Assembly: GCF_000411135.1 (NCBI RefSeq) | Contig: NZ_KE150263.1 | Span: 434,594-498,593 of the forward strand | Reading direction: 5' to 3' | DNA from: Actinotignum schaalii FB123-CNA-2 | Lineage (GTDB): Bacteria; Actinomycetota; Actinomycetes; Actinomycetales; Actinomycetaceae | DNA: 64,000 nt | Shown: piece by piece, positions 8,749 to 16,827 of the stretch | How the letters are laid out: every line of letters begins with the position of its first letter | Numbering within the stretch: the first letter of the stretch is position 1 | Program-made: the position numbers and the translations under genes | The notes under the pieces: generated by a model | What the model saw: only the letters and a program-made list of their open reading frames with translations | Database searches by the model: none | Told to the model about the DNA's origin: nothing

Positions 8749-9192
8749 TTATTGGGCGATCTTCTTCAGCTCGTAAGGTTCGGGCTTCTGAGCTTCGTGA
8801 GGATGCTCAGCGCCGGCAAAAACCTTCAGCTTCTTCAGCTGCTGGCGGCCGAGAGACGTGTGCGGAAGCATGCCGCGCACCGCCTTAATAACGGCCTGCT
8901 CGGGATTCGAGGCAAGGAGTTCGGCATACGAGGTAGCCTTGAGGCCCCCCGGGTAACCGGAATGCCGGTAAGCCATCTTCTGCGTTGCCTTGCTTCCCGT
9001 GAGGGTCACCTTGCTCGCATTCGTGATAATAACGAAATCGCCGGTATCCATGTGAGGAGCAAAATTCGGTTTGTGCTTCCCACGGAGCAGGGCGGCAACC
9101 TGAGCTGCCAAACGCCCGAGGACAACATCGGTGGCGTCAATGATGTACCACTTCTTCTCAATGTCGCCGGGCTTAGGAGTGTACGTGCGCAC
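8749..9192 (-). CDS. rplM: 50S ribosomal protein L13
   Basis: 147 residues, full length ([57 protein letters not shown]). Early-assembly 23S-binding protein, first gene of rplM-rpsI. A strong promoter at 9339-9367 leaves a 5' UTR of about 140 bases, long enough for an autoregulatory leader, though I recognise no known motif. Confidence 0.97.
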   Translation of the reverse strand: MRTYTPKPGDIEKKWYIIDATDVVLGRLAAQVAALLRGKHKPNFAPHMDTGDFVIITNASKVTLTGSKATQKMAYRHSGYPGGLKATSYAELLASNPEQAVIKAVRGMLPHTSLGRQQLKKLKVFAGAEHPHEAQKPEPYELKKIAQ

Positions 9193-9338
9193 GTGCGTAG
9201 CCTTCGTTTCTGATATTGGTTCCGAACATCCGCCGTGGTGGCGGGCGAAACCGTAACGGTCAAAAGTTAGATGTGCCCTTCATAGCGCGCGACGAGTGGG
9301 AATAAGCATCGCGCCGATGGTATGGACAACAACGCTCT

Positions 9339-9367
9339 ATCATACCCGTAGCGCCTATGCCGGTCAA
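9339..9367 (-). promoter_or_regulatory. rplM-rpsI promoter
   Basis: TTGACC, 17-base spacer, TATGAT on the minus strand; the best sigma70-type match in this part of the window. Predicted start near 9332. Confidence 0.75.
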
Positions 9368-9404
9368 AGCTTTACTAGCGCTGTGAGGTACTCCACCGGC
9401 GCTT

Positions 9405-10937
9405 TTACAGGATGGGGGTGGGCAGATCCACCACGGGTTCCGCCCGACCTTCCGTGACCCACAGGCGCACATGCGGCGCAGTGATCGCCAGTACCACCAG
9501 CACCGAGATCCCGGCCGGGTACATTGCTGCGGTTTCCCCCGTGGTTGCCAGCAAGAGATACAGCAGTGCAATACCCGCTTCGCAGGCAAGAAACAGCACC
9601 CAGGCAACCCGGGAATGGTTGGCCACCCCGAGCAGGAGCAGCAGCATGACCAGGTAGAGCACCACATCCACCGCGGAAGCCGGGAGCATATCGGTAACCA
9701 GCGCAGTTCCCAGCAGTACCGTGATCGCCACCGCGGAAAAGAGCAGAGCCCCGGGCGGGACGCGGTGTTCGGCCGCGGTGCGCGCGAGCTCGGTGGCCTT
9801 TTCTGCCATAGCACTGGAATTGCGCCACCCCGGCTTGCCCGCGGAGTCACTACGCAGATAACCCGAACGACGATGGCCTCCACCCGGACGGCCCGCACAC
9901 GAGTAGCCAGAGTGCCCGCGGCCGAGGCGCGCCGTCGTTCCGCTACCGGAATCGCAGCGGCCGGAATACTCCTCAGTATCGAGGCCGCTCTCCTCCATAC
10001 ACGCACCCAGGCGCACGGCCGCGCCGGTGACATCGAGGATAGGAAGGTCACCGTCGGTTTGGATCTCATCCCCGCCGCCGTTGCGTGAGCTATAGGCGTT
10101 GAAATACTGTTCGATAACACTCACGTGGCTTTCGGGATCGGCGTAGCGCACCGTGTTGATAATGAAATCCCGCTCCGCATCGATATTCGGGTCGATTTTG
10201 TGGGTGAATTGCCCGGTGAAAATGGATAGCCCCACGCTGCGATCAAAGGTTCCGGCGGCGAGCCAGGTGATGCGTTCCCCGCCCGGGAGGGTCCAATCGG
10301 GTGGGCAGCGCCAAAAGCGCACGTGGTGGCGCTGGGCCGCATTGCCGTCCACTTCCTGCTGGTAGGCGAATTCCTGTTTCCGAGAGAACAAATACAAATC
10401 AGACACCGGTGCGGAAGGATAGGAACGGCGCAGCACCGCGGCCACGATAATGCGCCAAGATGTACGGAAAGTAATAGGTTCGGCTTCGATCCAGCCCGCG
10501 GCCCGCATGGCCGCGTGAATATCCGCTTCGCTACCCTCCCAACCTATATTGACCGGGTCCCCGAGGATGCCGTCCGCAGTTTTGGTGCGCCCGAAGAAAT
10601 AATCCGGCACATACATAAGCGAAAAAAGCTGATGCAGGCGCGGGAAAGCGAAATACGCCGCGAGCGCCCAAAACACCAGCAGGTGCAACCACCACAACGG
10701 CTGCCCGGGAAGCCCCCGCAACAAAAGGAGCACAGCCAACCAGAAACTATAAATCAGGGCGACGACGACGAACAGCCCCGCCAAGACCGCGTACAAAGGG
10801 AAGCCCCGCCGCAGCCGCTGCCGGGGCAGGCGCGCATAGGCGGGCGGGCACGACGGAACCGGCCAGCGCTGGTCAGCGCTGTGCCGCACCGAGCGCACCG
10901 GCGTTGATTGCGCAGCTTGGCTTTGTTCCTGAGTCAC
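9405..10937 (-). CDS. Membrane protein with LssY-like C-terminal domain
   Basis: 510 residues. Two N-terminal hydrophobic segments (about residues 45-95 from GTG 10937: VLAGLFVVVALIYSFWLAVL, LLVFWALAAYFAF), then a soluble domain with the LssY signature (GDPVNIGWEGSEADI, ITFRTSWRI, YPSAPVSDLYLF, HHVRFW, ERDFIINTVRYADP), then a Gly/Ser/Arg low-complexity stretch of about 80 residues, then three to four C-terminal hydrophobic segments. Function unknown; LssY-domain proteins accompany PAP2 phosphatases and type I secretion loci in other bacteria. GTG 10937 is chosen because a TAAAAT -10 box ends 7 bases upstream; an ATG at 11042 is less likely. Sits alone between truA and rplM. Confidence 0.7.
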   Translation of the reverse strand: MTQEQSQAAQSTPVRSVRHSADQRWPVPSCPPAYARLPRQRLRRGFPLYAVLAGLFVVVALIYSFWLAVLLLLRGLPGQPLWWLHLLVFWALAAYFAFPRLHQLFSLMYVPDYFFGRTKTADGILGDPVNIGWEGSEADIHAAMRAAGWIEAEPITFRTSWRIIVAAVLRRSYPSAPVSDLYLFSRKQEFAYQQEVDGNAAQRHHVRFWRCPPDWTLPGGERITWLAAGTFDRSVGLSIFTGQFTHKIDPNIDAERDFIINTVRYADPESHVSVIEQYFNAYSSRNGGGDEIQTDGDLPILDVTGAAVRLGACMEESGLDTEEYSGRCDSGSGTTARLGRGHSGYSCAGRPGGGHRRSGYLRSDSAGKPGWRNSSAMAEKATELARTAAEHRVPPGALLFSAVAITVLLGTALVTDMLPASAVDVVLYLVMLLLLLGVANHSRVAWVLFLACEAGIALLYLLLATTGETAAMYPAGISVLVVLAITAPHVRLWVTEGRAEPVVDLPTPIL

Positions 10938-10944
10938 GTTACCG

Positions 10945-10973
10945 ATTTTACCCGGGGCCGACGACACGTTAAA
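10945..10973 (-). promoter_or_regulatory. Promoter of the LssY-domain gene (leaderless)
   Basis: TTTAAC, 17-base spacer, TAAAAT, then 7 bases to the GTG start. Confidence 0.6.
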
Positions 10974-11055
10974 TCGGCACGAATCGAAGATGCGCACCGC
11001 GCGTGGAATGGTGGTGGCCAGCATTGTCACGGCCGCGCGCAACGGTAGCTGCCAG

Positions 11056-11931
11056 CTAATCCTCTAGCAGCGTACGGATGGCCCGAGAAGCCTCAGCGCG
11101 CGCAGCCCACTGACCCGGTTCAGGATAATTCACTTTTTCGAGAGTGAGGGGATGGGGCGGGGCTACCACCACTTCCCCGTCCCGGCTCGCTTCGCGCAAG
11201 CGCCGGGCCGGCCAGCCGGCATCGCGCCGCCCCTCGCCCACCCGGAGCAGAGAGCCCACGAGGGTGCGCACCATGGAATGGCAAAAAGCATCGGCCACCG
11301 CGTGAATGGTTACCAGCTCACCTTCTTCGGCCACGTCCAGAGCCAGGAGCTCGCGGACCGTCGTCGCCCCCGGGCGCGGTTTGCAATAGGAGAGGAAATC
11401 GTGTTCGCCCAGGAGGGAGGCCGCGGCCTCCCGCATCGCGCTCAGGTCGAGCGGGCCGGCCAGCCAGAGGACGTCGCGTCGTCGTAAAGGATCGAAGTGA
11501 CCCACCGCAATGCGGTACGTGTATTCGCGCGAAACCGCGGAAAAACGGGCATCGAAATCAGGGGATACCTCGCGGGCGCTGTGGAGCACAATATCGGCGC
11601 TCCCCCGCGGGCCGCTCGCAGCGCGCGCGAGCAGGCCCTGCACCCGCCGCACCAGCACCCGGGTGGGGTCATCTTGAGAACGCCCCGCCGCCGCGGTGAG
11701 CACCGCGCGCGGCACATCCACATGGGCGACCTGCCCCCGGGCATGCACCCCGGCATCGGTCCGCCCGGCCACCGTGAGCATGACCGGAGCTCTCAGCACC
11801 GTGGCGAGAGCCTCTGTGAGGGTGCCTTCCACGGTCCGCAGGCCGGGCTGCGCTGCCCAACCGTGAAATTCAGTACCGTCGTAGGAAAGATCAAGCCGAA
11901 GCCGAAGGTTTTGCGCTAGCGTGTCACTCAT
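11056..11931 (-). CDS. truA: tRNA pseudouridine(38-40) synthase TruA
   Basis: 291 residues from ATG 11931 (MSDTLAQNLRLRLDLSYDGTEFHGWA). Catalytic Asp59 lies in AGRTDAGVHARGQV; SREYTYRI and the C-terminal AFCHSMVRTLVGSLLRVGEG block are typical. Modifies U38-U40 in tRNA anticodon arms. The frame remains open 300 bases upstream but that extension is low-complexity and antisense to the ROK gene. Its start codon and the ROK start overlap by two bases on opposite strands. A GGGAGG 20 bases upstream is too far to serve as Shine-Dalgarno. Confidence 0.92.
   Translation of the reverse strand: MSDTLAQNLRLRLDLSYDGTEFHGWAAQPGLRTVEGTLTEALATVLRAPVMLTVAGRTDAGVHARGQVAHVDVPRAVLTAAAGRSQDDPTRVLVRRVQGLLARAASGPRGSADIVLHSAREVSPDFDARFSAVSREYTYRIAVGHFDPLRRRDVLWLAGPLDLSAMREAAASLLGEHDFLSYCKPRPGATTVRELLALDVAEEGELVTIHAVADAFCHSMVRTLVGSLLRVGEGRRDAGWPARRLREASRDGEVVVAPPHPLTLEKVNYPEPGQWAARAEASRAIRTLLED
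11917..11922 (+). promoter_or_regulatory. -10 box of leaderless ROK gene promoter
   Basis: TAGCGT, 7 bases before ATG 11930; lies inside the truA reading frame on the opposite strand. Confidence 0.4.
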
Positions 11932-12922
11932 GGATCCAGTTTCCCATGCCGAGTCATCCTCCCGCATACCCGAGAGCCGCGCGCCAGAAGGCCACGTGCC
12001 CGAGGGCCGCGTAGCCGAGGGCCGTGTACTCGAAAGCGAGGAGCCGGCCCTCCCACTTGGCACCGCACCGCTGTACGCGAGTGCACCCAGCCCGGAGGAC
12101 ACCGCGAATGCCACCACCGCGGCCGCTGTTTCCGGACCGCGCACCTTCGCGGTAGATTGCGGCGGGGGCGGCATCAAAACGGCGCTGCTGGACGCTGCCG
12201 GCACCCAGATCGGACCGGCCCGGCGCACCCCGGTCCGCTACCCCTTCTCCCCCGCAGCTCTGGAAAATATCATTGCCGCGGATGCCGCCGCGCTGCGCGC
12301 CGAGGGCGCTGATTTTGAGCGACTCACGGTAGGCATGCCCGGGATGCTGCGCCACGGCGTTGTGGTGTATACCCCGCATTACATTCGCCGCGCCGGTCCG
12401 CACACCCGCCTCGACCCTGAGATGGAAGCCGCCTGGAACGGCCTGGATATTCGCGCTGCCCTCGCCGCGCGTTTTTCCCGGCCCACCCTGGTGCTCAACG
12501 ACGCCGAGGTAGCTGCTGCCGCAACCGTGACCGGCCGGGGCTTGGAAGTGGTCCTCACTTTCGGAACTGGCCTGGGCAACGCCATTGTTGATAACGGGGT
12601 GCTGGCCCCGCACCTGGAGTTTTCGCACGCCCCGCTGCGCTGGGGTCTCACCTATGATGACGTGATCGGGGAAATTGAACGCATCCGCTTGGGTGATGCC
12701 GCGTGGAGCCGGCAGGTGGCCCGCGCTATTGAATCCCTCTACCCGGTCATCCGCTGGGACACCCTCTACCTCGGGGGCGGCAACGCAGCGCGCATCACCG
12801 AGAGCGTGCGCGAACGCCTGAGCGGCTCGGTGGTCTTTATCCCGAATGCCGCCGGAATGAGCGGCGGGGTACGTGCCTGGGATCTGGTGGCAGCTTCCGA
12901 GCGAGCCCGCGCGGAACAGTAG
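11930..12922 (+). CDS. ROK-family (polyphosphate-glucokinase-like) protein
   Basis: 330 residues from ATG 11930 (a GTG at 11921 is possible). The first about 65 residues are low-complexity and lack a domain. Then an actin-like ASKHA kinase fold: phosphate-1 loop VDCGGGGIKTALLD, LTVGMPGM, LNDAEVAAAA, phosphate-2 loop LTFGTGLGNAI and adenosine motif LYLGGGNA. The order and the LEFSHAP motif resemble polyphosphate/ATP glucokinases, but the usual DIGGTGIK reads DCGGGGIK, with Gly for Thr. Probably a glucokinase or related hexokinase; substrate not provable. Inserted between truA and rplQ, divergent from truA and convergent with rplQ. Confidence 0.75.
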   Translation: MDPVSHAESSSRIPESRAPEGHVPEGRVAEGRVLESEEPALPLGTAPLYASAPSPEDTANATTAAAVSGPRTFAVDCGGGGIKTALLDAAGTQIGPARRTPVRYPFSPAALENIIAADAAALRAEGADFERLTVGMPGMLRHGVVVYTPHYIRRAGPHTRLDPEMEAAWNGLDIRAALAARFSRPTLVLNDAEVAAAATVTGRGLEVVLTFGTGLGNAIVDNGVLAPHLEFSHAPLRWGLTYDDVIGEIERIRLGDAAWSRQVARAIESLYPVIRWDTLYLGGGNAARITESVRERLSGSVVFIPNAAGMSGGVRAWDLVAASERARAEQ

Positions 12923-13015
12923 GGTAAATAGACAAACTCGGGGGTCTTCCCATGAGAGCCTCATGGGCCTCACGAAGTTCAATGGTCACACCAGCCCCTG
13001 GGGAGGTGGTATCTG

Positions 13016-13066
13016 TTTTCCGAGCTGTACTTCGCATGTACGACATCCGCAGTACGTCTCAGAAAA
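13016..13066. repeat. Imperfect palindromic intergenic element, copy 2
   Basis: 51 bases, 24-base arms around the same ACG loop as copy 1 (6233-6279). The inner core is shared; the outer stem has different bases that still pair (TTTTC with GAAAA), suggesting selection on the structure. Also sits in a convergent gap. Confidence 0.7.
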
Positions 13067-13137
13067 ACACCCTACCCCGGCCGGCGAGGCGGCCCGGCCA
13101 GGCACGGTGCGAGTCCGGGACATCTCCTCCCGCAGGA

Positions 13138-13194
13138 TGCGCGTAAGGAACACGAAATCGCCCCGAAACGGTGCTCTCCCTCGCACTTTGTTTC
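13138..13194. repeat. 57-base intergenic element, copy A
   Basis: Shares blocks TGCGCGT, ACACGAAATCG, AAACGGTGCTCT, CGCACTT and GTTTC, in order and spacing, with 47049-47105; 46 of 57 bases agree by my alignment. In this copy the hairpin arms are degraded. Confidence 0.75.
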
Positions 13195-13305
13195 CGGGCG
13201 CGGTTCATGCCGGTTCAGGGCCGGATACAAGCCAAGGACACGCCGCCATGGAACCCGCTTTTGCCTATTACCCCCCCGCCCGCGCCAGTGCCCGCGGCCG
13301 CGCCC

Positions 13306-13405
13306 AACAGTAGCCGCGCGTCCTGCAGGCAACAGTAGCCCCGTGTCCTGCGGGCAACAATAGCCCCGCATCCCCTAGCCAACAGTAGCCCCGCGTCCTG
13401 CGGGC
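13306..13405. repeat. 25-base tandem repeat, four units
   Basis: Units start at 13306, 13331, 13356 and 13381, each AACAGTAGCC(C/G)CGCG plus TCCTGCGGGC with few changes; unit 3 is the most diverged. No spacers, so not a CRISPR. Ends four bases before the rplQ terminator stem. Confidence 0.85.
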
Positions 13406-13408
13406 AGC

Positions 13409-13448
13409 GAGAAGGGCTCCGGAAACTCGCGTTTCCGAAGCCCTTCTC
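13409..13448 (-). terminator. Terminator after rplQ
   Basis: 18-base stem with one mismatch and a 4-base loop; no T tract on either side. Between converging genes, so it may act in both directions. Confidence 0.75.
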
Positions 13449-13509
13449 TCAAGCTTCCCGGCAGCCCGGTTAGTCAAGTAACCGAAGCAACCGCAGGCGC
13501 TTCTCTAGC

Positions 13510-14088
13510 TTACTTAGCTTCTTCAGCCTTCTCCGCTTCCGCAGCTTCATCCGCGCTGGCGGCCGACTCTGCCGACTCCGCGCTTTCGGCGGATTCAGCG
13601 GACTCCGCGCTTTCGGCCGATTCGGCGCTCTCCGCAGATTCTGCCGATTCAGCGGTTTCAGCTTCTTCCGCAGCGGCGGCACGCTCGGCGGCCTTTTCCG
13701 CTTCCTTAACAACCGCCTGCTTCGGGGAAACCTTCTCGGTCACCAGCGAAATAACGGCCATCGGGGTGTTATCACCGCGGCGGTTACCCACCTTGGTGAT
13801 GCGGGTGTAGCCGCCCTCGCGTTCCGCGAACAGCGGGGCGAGTTCCTCGAAGAGAATGTAGGCGGTTTCACGATCGCCGAGCACCTTGAGTGCCAGGCGA
13901 CGATTGTGGGTGTCCCCCTTCTTCGCCTTCGTGATGAGCTTTTCGATATGGGGACGTACCGCGCGAGCCTTCGCTTCGGTGGTCTTAATCGACGTGTGAT
14001 GAATAAGTTCCTTGCACAGGTTGGCAAGAATCTTGCGCTGGTGGGCGGGGCTGCCGCCGAGGCGCGGACCCTTGGTGGGCTTAGGCAT
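13510..14088 (-). CDS. rplQ: 50S ribosomal protein L17 with repetitive acidic tail
   Basis: 192 residues. Residues 1-120 are a normal L17 ([52 protein letters not shown]). The last about 60 residues are an Ala/Glu tail in which the triplet Ser-Ala-Glu is repeated about a dozen times, encoded by near-identical 9-base DNA repeats. Acidic Ala-rich L17 tails are usual in actinobacteria; this regular repeat is prone to slippage. Last gene of the alpha cluster, 32 bases after rpoA. Confidence 0.97.
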   Translation of the reverse strand: MPKPTKGPRLGGSPAHQRKILANLCKELIHHTSIKTTEAKARAVRPHIEKLITKAKKGDTHNRRLALKVLGDRETAYILFEELAPLFAEREGGYTRITKVGNRRGDNTPMAVISLVTEKVSPKQAVVKEAEKAAERAAAAEEAETAESAESAESAESAESAESAESAESAESAESAASADEAAEAEKAEEAK

Positions 14089-14120
14089 TGTCTACTCTCC
14101 TAGTAAAATTATGTGGCTGC

Positions 14121-15122
14121 TCAGGCCTGAGAATCGTCGCTGAACTGCATCCCGTAGTCATCGAATCCGCCACCGAGGAAGCTCGATCCGGAATCCTTGA
14201 GGCTCAGGTCCATCTTCGCCAGTTCATCCTTGACATCATCGATGGACTTCGCCCCGAAGTTGCGAATATCGAGCAGATCGGCTTCCGAACGCTGCACCAG
14301 TTCCCCAATGGTATGGATACCTTCGCGCTGCAGGCAGTTCTGAGAACGTGCGGGCAGGTTGAGGATGGTGATCGGACGCTGCAGATCCGAGGAGCGCTGC
14401 TCGGTCACCGGTGCCGGACCAATTTCGATACCTTCGGCTTCGTCATTGAGATCCACGGCCAGGCCGAAGAGCTCCACGAGGGTCTTGCCGGCAGAGGCGA
14501 GAGCGTCCCGAGGGGTCGTCGATTCCTTGGTTTCCACATCAACCACGAGGCGATCAAAGTCGGTGCGCTGTTCCACACGGGTGGCTTCCACCTTGTAGGA
14601 GACCTTGAGCACCGGCGAGTAGATCGAGTCAATCGGAATGCGGCCGATCTCATCGTTATCGCCCTTGTTGAGAGCCGCGGAAACGTAGCCGCGCCCGCGT
14701 TCAACCGTAAGGTCGATTTCGAGCTTGCCCTTGTCATTGAGGGTGGCGATATGGAGATCCTGGTTGAGAATTTCCACACCCGCCGGCGGAGTGATATCCG
14801 CCGCGGTCACTTCGCCCGGACCGGTCTTACGCAGGTACATGAGGACGGGTTCGTCGTTATCCGAGGAGACAACAAGTTCCTTGAGGTTGAGGATGATTTC
14901 CGCAACATCTTCCTTCACACCGGGAATGGTGGAGAACTCATGGAGCACCCCGTCGATGCGGATCGAGGTGACCGCAGCACCGGGGATGGAGGACAGCAGG
15001 GTACGACGCAGGGAATTACCCAGTGTGTACCCAAATCCGGGTTCGAGCGGTTCGAGGACGAACCGGGACCGGAATTCGGAGATCTTCTCTTCACTCAGAA
15101 CGGGACGTTGTGCAATGAGCAC
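14121..15122 (-). CDS. rpoA: RNA polymerase alpha subunit
   Basis: 333 residues. N-terminal assembly domain ([31 protein letters not shown]) and C-terminal domain ([36 protein letters not shown], helix-hairpin-helix). GTG start after GGAAAGGAAAG. Separated from rpsK by 188 bases holding two hairpins, so expression relative to the ribosomal genes may be tuned. Confidence 0.98.
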   Translation of the reverse strand: MLIAQRPVLSEEKISEFRSRFVLEPLEPGFGYTLGNSLRRTLLSSIPGAAVTSIRIDGVLHEFSTIPGVKEDVAEIILNLKELVVSSDNDEPVLMYLRKTGPGEVTAADITPPAGVEILNQDLHIATLNDKGKLEIDLTVERGRGYVSAALNKGDNDEIGRIPIDSIYSPVLKVSYKVEATRVEQRTDFDRLVVDVETKESTTPRDALASAGKTLVELFGLAVDLNDEAEGIEIGPAPVTEQRSSDLQRPITILNLPARSQNCLQREGIHTIGELVQRSEADLLDIRNFGAKSIDDVKDELAKMDLSLKDSGSSFLGGGFDDYGMQFSDDSQA

Positions 15123-15167
15123 GATTCTTTCCTTTCCGCAAACAACCGCTATATGAGGTTTGCGTAC

Positions 15168-15195
15168 CCTCGCGAAACTCTGTCTGTCCGCGAGG
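15168..15195 (-). promoter_or_regulatory. Inverted repeat in the rpoA leader
   Basis: CCTCGCG / CGCGAGG with a 14-base loop, about 45-75 bases before the rpoA start. Could be an operator or a leader hairpin. Confidence 0.35.
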
Positions 15196-15242
15196 TGCGG
15201 GCGCGGCTTTTCCTGTCAAAACCCGTGCCCTGGGAGGGGTGC

Positions 15243-15264
15243 CGCAGAGGCCGTGGCCTCTGCG
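15243..15264 (-). terminator. Hairpin between rpsK and rpoA
   Basis: Perfect 10-base stem CGCAGAGGCC / GGCCTCTGCG with a 2-base nominal loop, 47 bases after the rpsK stop. No T tract: an attenuator, processing site or weak terminator. Confidence 0.5.
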
Positions 15265-15310
15265 CCGGCGTCGTACCTAAAAGGCGACGCCGCAACGCAC
15301 CGCGCCGCTA

Positions 15311-15721
15311 CTAGACGCGACGGCGCTTGGGCGGACGGCACCCGTTGAAGGCCTGCGGAGTCACATCGGAAATGGAGGTGACTTCCAGCCCGGAGGCGGT
15401 CAGGGAACGGATCGCGGTTTCGCGCCCGGAACCCGGACCCTTGACAAACACATCAACCTTCTTCATGCCCTGTTCCATGGCCTGACGCGCGGCGTTTTCC
15501 GCGGCGAGCTGCGCGGCGTAGGGAGTCGACTTACGCGAGCCCTTGAAGCCAACCATCCCGGAGGAAGCGGAAGCAATAACCGCACCGGTGGGATCGGTGA
15601 TGGACACGATGGTGTTATTGAAGGTGGACTTAATGTGGGCCTGACCCACGGTGACATTACGACGCTGATTGCGACGCGGACGGCGTGCACCGGCGTTAGC
15701 AGAACGAGTCTGACGAGCCAT
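15311..15721 (-). CDS. rpsK: 30S ribosomal protein S11
   Basis: 136 residues; [42 protein letters not shown] and the C-terminus [18 protein letters not shown] are canonical. Part of the platform near the mRNA exit. 29 bases downstream of rpsM. Confidence 0.98.
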   Translation of the reverse strand: MARQTRSANAGARRPRRNQRRNVTVGQAHIKSTFNNTIVSITDPTGAVIASASSGMVGFKGSRKSTPYAAQLAAENAARQAMEQGMKKVDVFVKGPGSGRETAIRSLTASGLEVTSISDVTPQAFNGCRPPKRRRV

Positions 15722-15750
15722 AATCTATTTCTCCTGAACTACGACGAAGC

Positions 15751-16125
15751 CTACTTGGCCTTCTTCTTACCGGCCACGGTGCGCTTGGGGCCCTTGCGGG
15801 TGCGCGCATTGGTCTTGGTGCGCTGCCCGTGCACGGGCAGGCCGCGACGGTGACGCAGGCCCTGGTACGAACCGATTTCGATCTTGCGGCGAATATCGGC
15901 CTGGACTTCGCGGCGCAGGTCGCCTTCAACCTTGTAGTTCTCGTCGATATGGTTCTTGAGTTTCACCAGATCGTCTTCAGTGAGATCACGCACGCGGGTA
16001 TCCGGGTTCACCCCGGTAGCGGCGAGGGTCTCGTGGGCGCGGGTGCGTCCAATGCCAAAAATGTAAGTAAGCGCGATCTCAATCCGCTTTTCGCGGGGGA
16101 GATCAACGCCGGAGAGACGTGCCAA
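15751..16125 (-). CDS. rpsM: 30S ribosomal protein S13
   Basis: 124 residues from TTG 16125 ([30 protein letters not shown]). The TTG follows AAGGGAG by 8 bases and gives exactly the family N-terminus; an in-frame GTG at 16176 would add 17 non-conserved residues. Ends in the basic [19 protein letters not shown] tail. Confidence 0.96.
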   Translation of the reverse strand: MARLSGVDLPREKRIEIALTYIFGIGRTRAHETLAATGVNPDTRVRDLTEDDLVKLKNHIDENYKVEGDLRREVQADIRRKIEIGSYQGLRHRRGLPVHGQRTKTNARTRKGPKRTVAGKKKAK

Positions 16126-16251
16126 TTTCTTAGCTCCCTTAGTTATGCCGGAGGTATCGGGCACTGCTGTTCCCACGGGTCTCTATTCCGTGAGCCCCGG
16201 CCTCCGGACCGGGGGTTGCCTTGCGGCTAACAGTGCTGGTGCAACGGGGCT

Positions 16252-16368
16252 TTAGCCCTGACGCTGCTTATGGCGCGGATTCGAGCTGCAGATCACCATG
16301 ACGCGACCGTGGCGCCGAATGACCTTGCAGTTATCGCAAATGCGCTTAACGCTCGGCTTGACCTTCAT
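16252..16368 (-). CDS. rpmJ: 50S ribosomal protein L36 (zinc form)
   Basis: 38 residues, [25 protein letters not shown] and so on to HKQRQG. Zinc ligands C11, C14, C27 and H33 are all present, so this is the zinc-binding form. SD AAGGAAAG 6 bases before ATG. Between infA and rpsM, its standard position. Confidence 0.97.
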   Translation of the reverse strand: MKVKPSVKRICDNCKVIRRHGRVMVICSSNPRHKQRQG

Positions 16369-16387
16369 GAATAACTTTCCTTGTTGA

Positions 16388-16609
16388 TCACTTGTAGCGG
16401 TAGACAATCCGCCCGCGGTTCAGGTCATAGGGCGTGAGCTCTACAACCACCCGATCCTCGGGCAGGATACGAATGTAGTGCTGACGCATTTTGCCGGAAA
16501 TATGGGCCAGAACTTCGTGCCCGTTTTCCAGCTCGACCTTGAACATCGCGTTGGGCAGCGCTTCGATCACGCTACCTTCAACTTCGATGACGCCGTCTTT
16601 CTTCGCCAT
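16388..16609 (-). CDS. infA: Translation initiation factor IF-1
   Basis: 73 residues, one OB fold ([40 protein letters not shown], then [33 protein letters not shown]). ATG after GCGAGGAA; the frame extends upstream by 32 codons without family similarity. First gene of infA-rpmJ-rpsM-rpsK-rpoA-rplQ. Confidence 0.98.
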   Translation of the reverse strand: MAKKDGVIEVEGSVIEALPNAMFKVELENGHEVLAHISGKMRQHYIRILPEDRVVVELTPYDLNRGRIVYRYK

Positions 16610-16719
16610 GTTCCTCGCTAACAGTGTTGCCCGCACCGGATTGTGCGGGGCATCAAAATCGGTGCGCAAGCGTGCGCCATACGGGCACACGGCACCGACG
16701 TTCAATACTACTGCACGAA

Positions 16720-16742
16720 GCCGCCCCTATGTAAGGGGCGGC
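16720..16742 (-). terminator. Terminator after map
   Basis: Perfect 9-base stem GCCGCCCCT / AGGGGCGGC, loop ATGTA, about 85 bases past the map stop and about 110 bases before infA; separates secY-adk-map from infA. Confidence 0.7.
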
Positions 16743-16827
16743 AGCGATGTTATGGGTCACGTGTAGCGTGGAGAGCGCGCGGCTACCGTCTTCTCGCGGT
16801 GCGGTTGTAGTACGACGGCGCAGCCGC

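Larger units (their letters stand above)
12923..13509. other. 587-base repeat-rich convergent gap
   Basis: No gene supported between the ROK gene and rplQ, which converge here. It holds copy 2 of the imperfect palindrome (13016-13066), copy A of the 57-base element (13138-13194), four 25-base tandem repeats (13306-13405) and the rplQ terminator. An open frame at 12873-13313 crosses these repeats and is rejected. Confidence 0.7.

Noticed and set aside
9260-10120. 286-codon open frame overlapping the LssY-domain gene
   Set aside because: Arg/Pro/Ser-rich out-of-frame shadow; the other frame carries the conserved domain and hydrophobic segments.
11465-11485. CGTCGCGTCGTCGTA as another copy of the recurrent intergenic motif
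   Set aside because: Lies inside truA and encodes the Leu-Arg-Arg-Arg-Asp stretch; explained by coding constraint.
11932-12228. N-terminal extension of truA to 12228
   Set aside because: Low-complexity, antisense to the ROK gene, and TruA homologues begin at the MSDTLAQ-LRLRLDLSYDG region.
12873-13313. 146-codon open frame downstream of the ROK gene
   Set aside because: Runs through the palindromic, 57-base and tandem repeats; similarity to the frame at 47003 is explained by the shared DNA element.
13306-13405. Possible CRISPR array
   Set aside because: Units are head-to-tail with no spacers and there is no cas gene.
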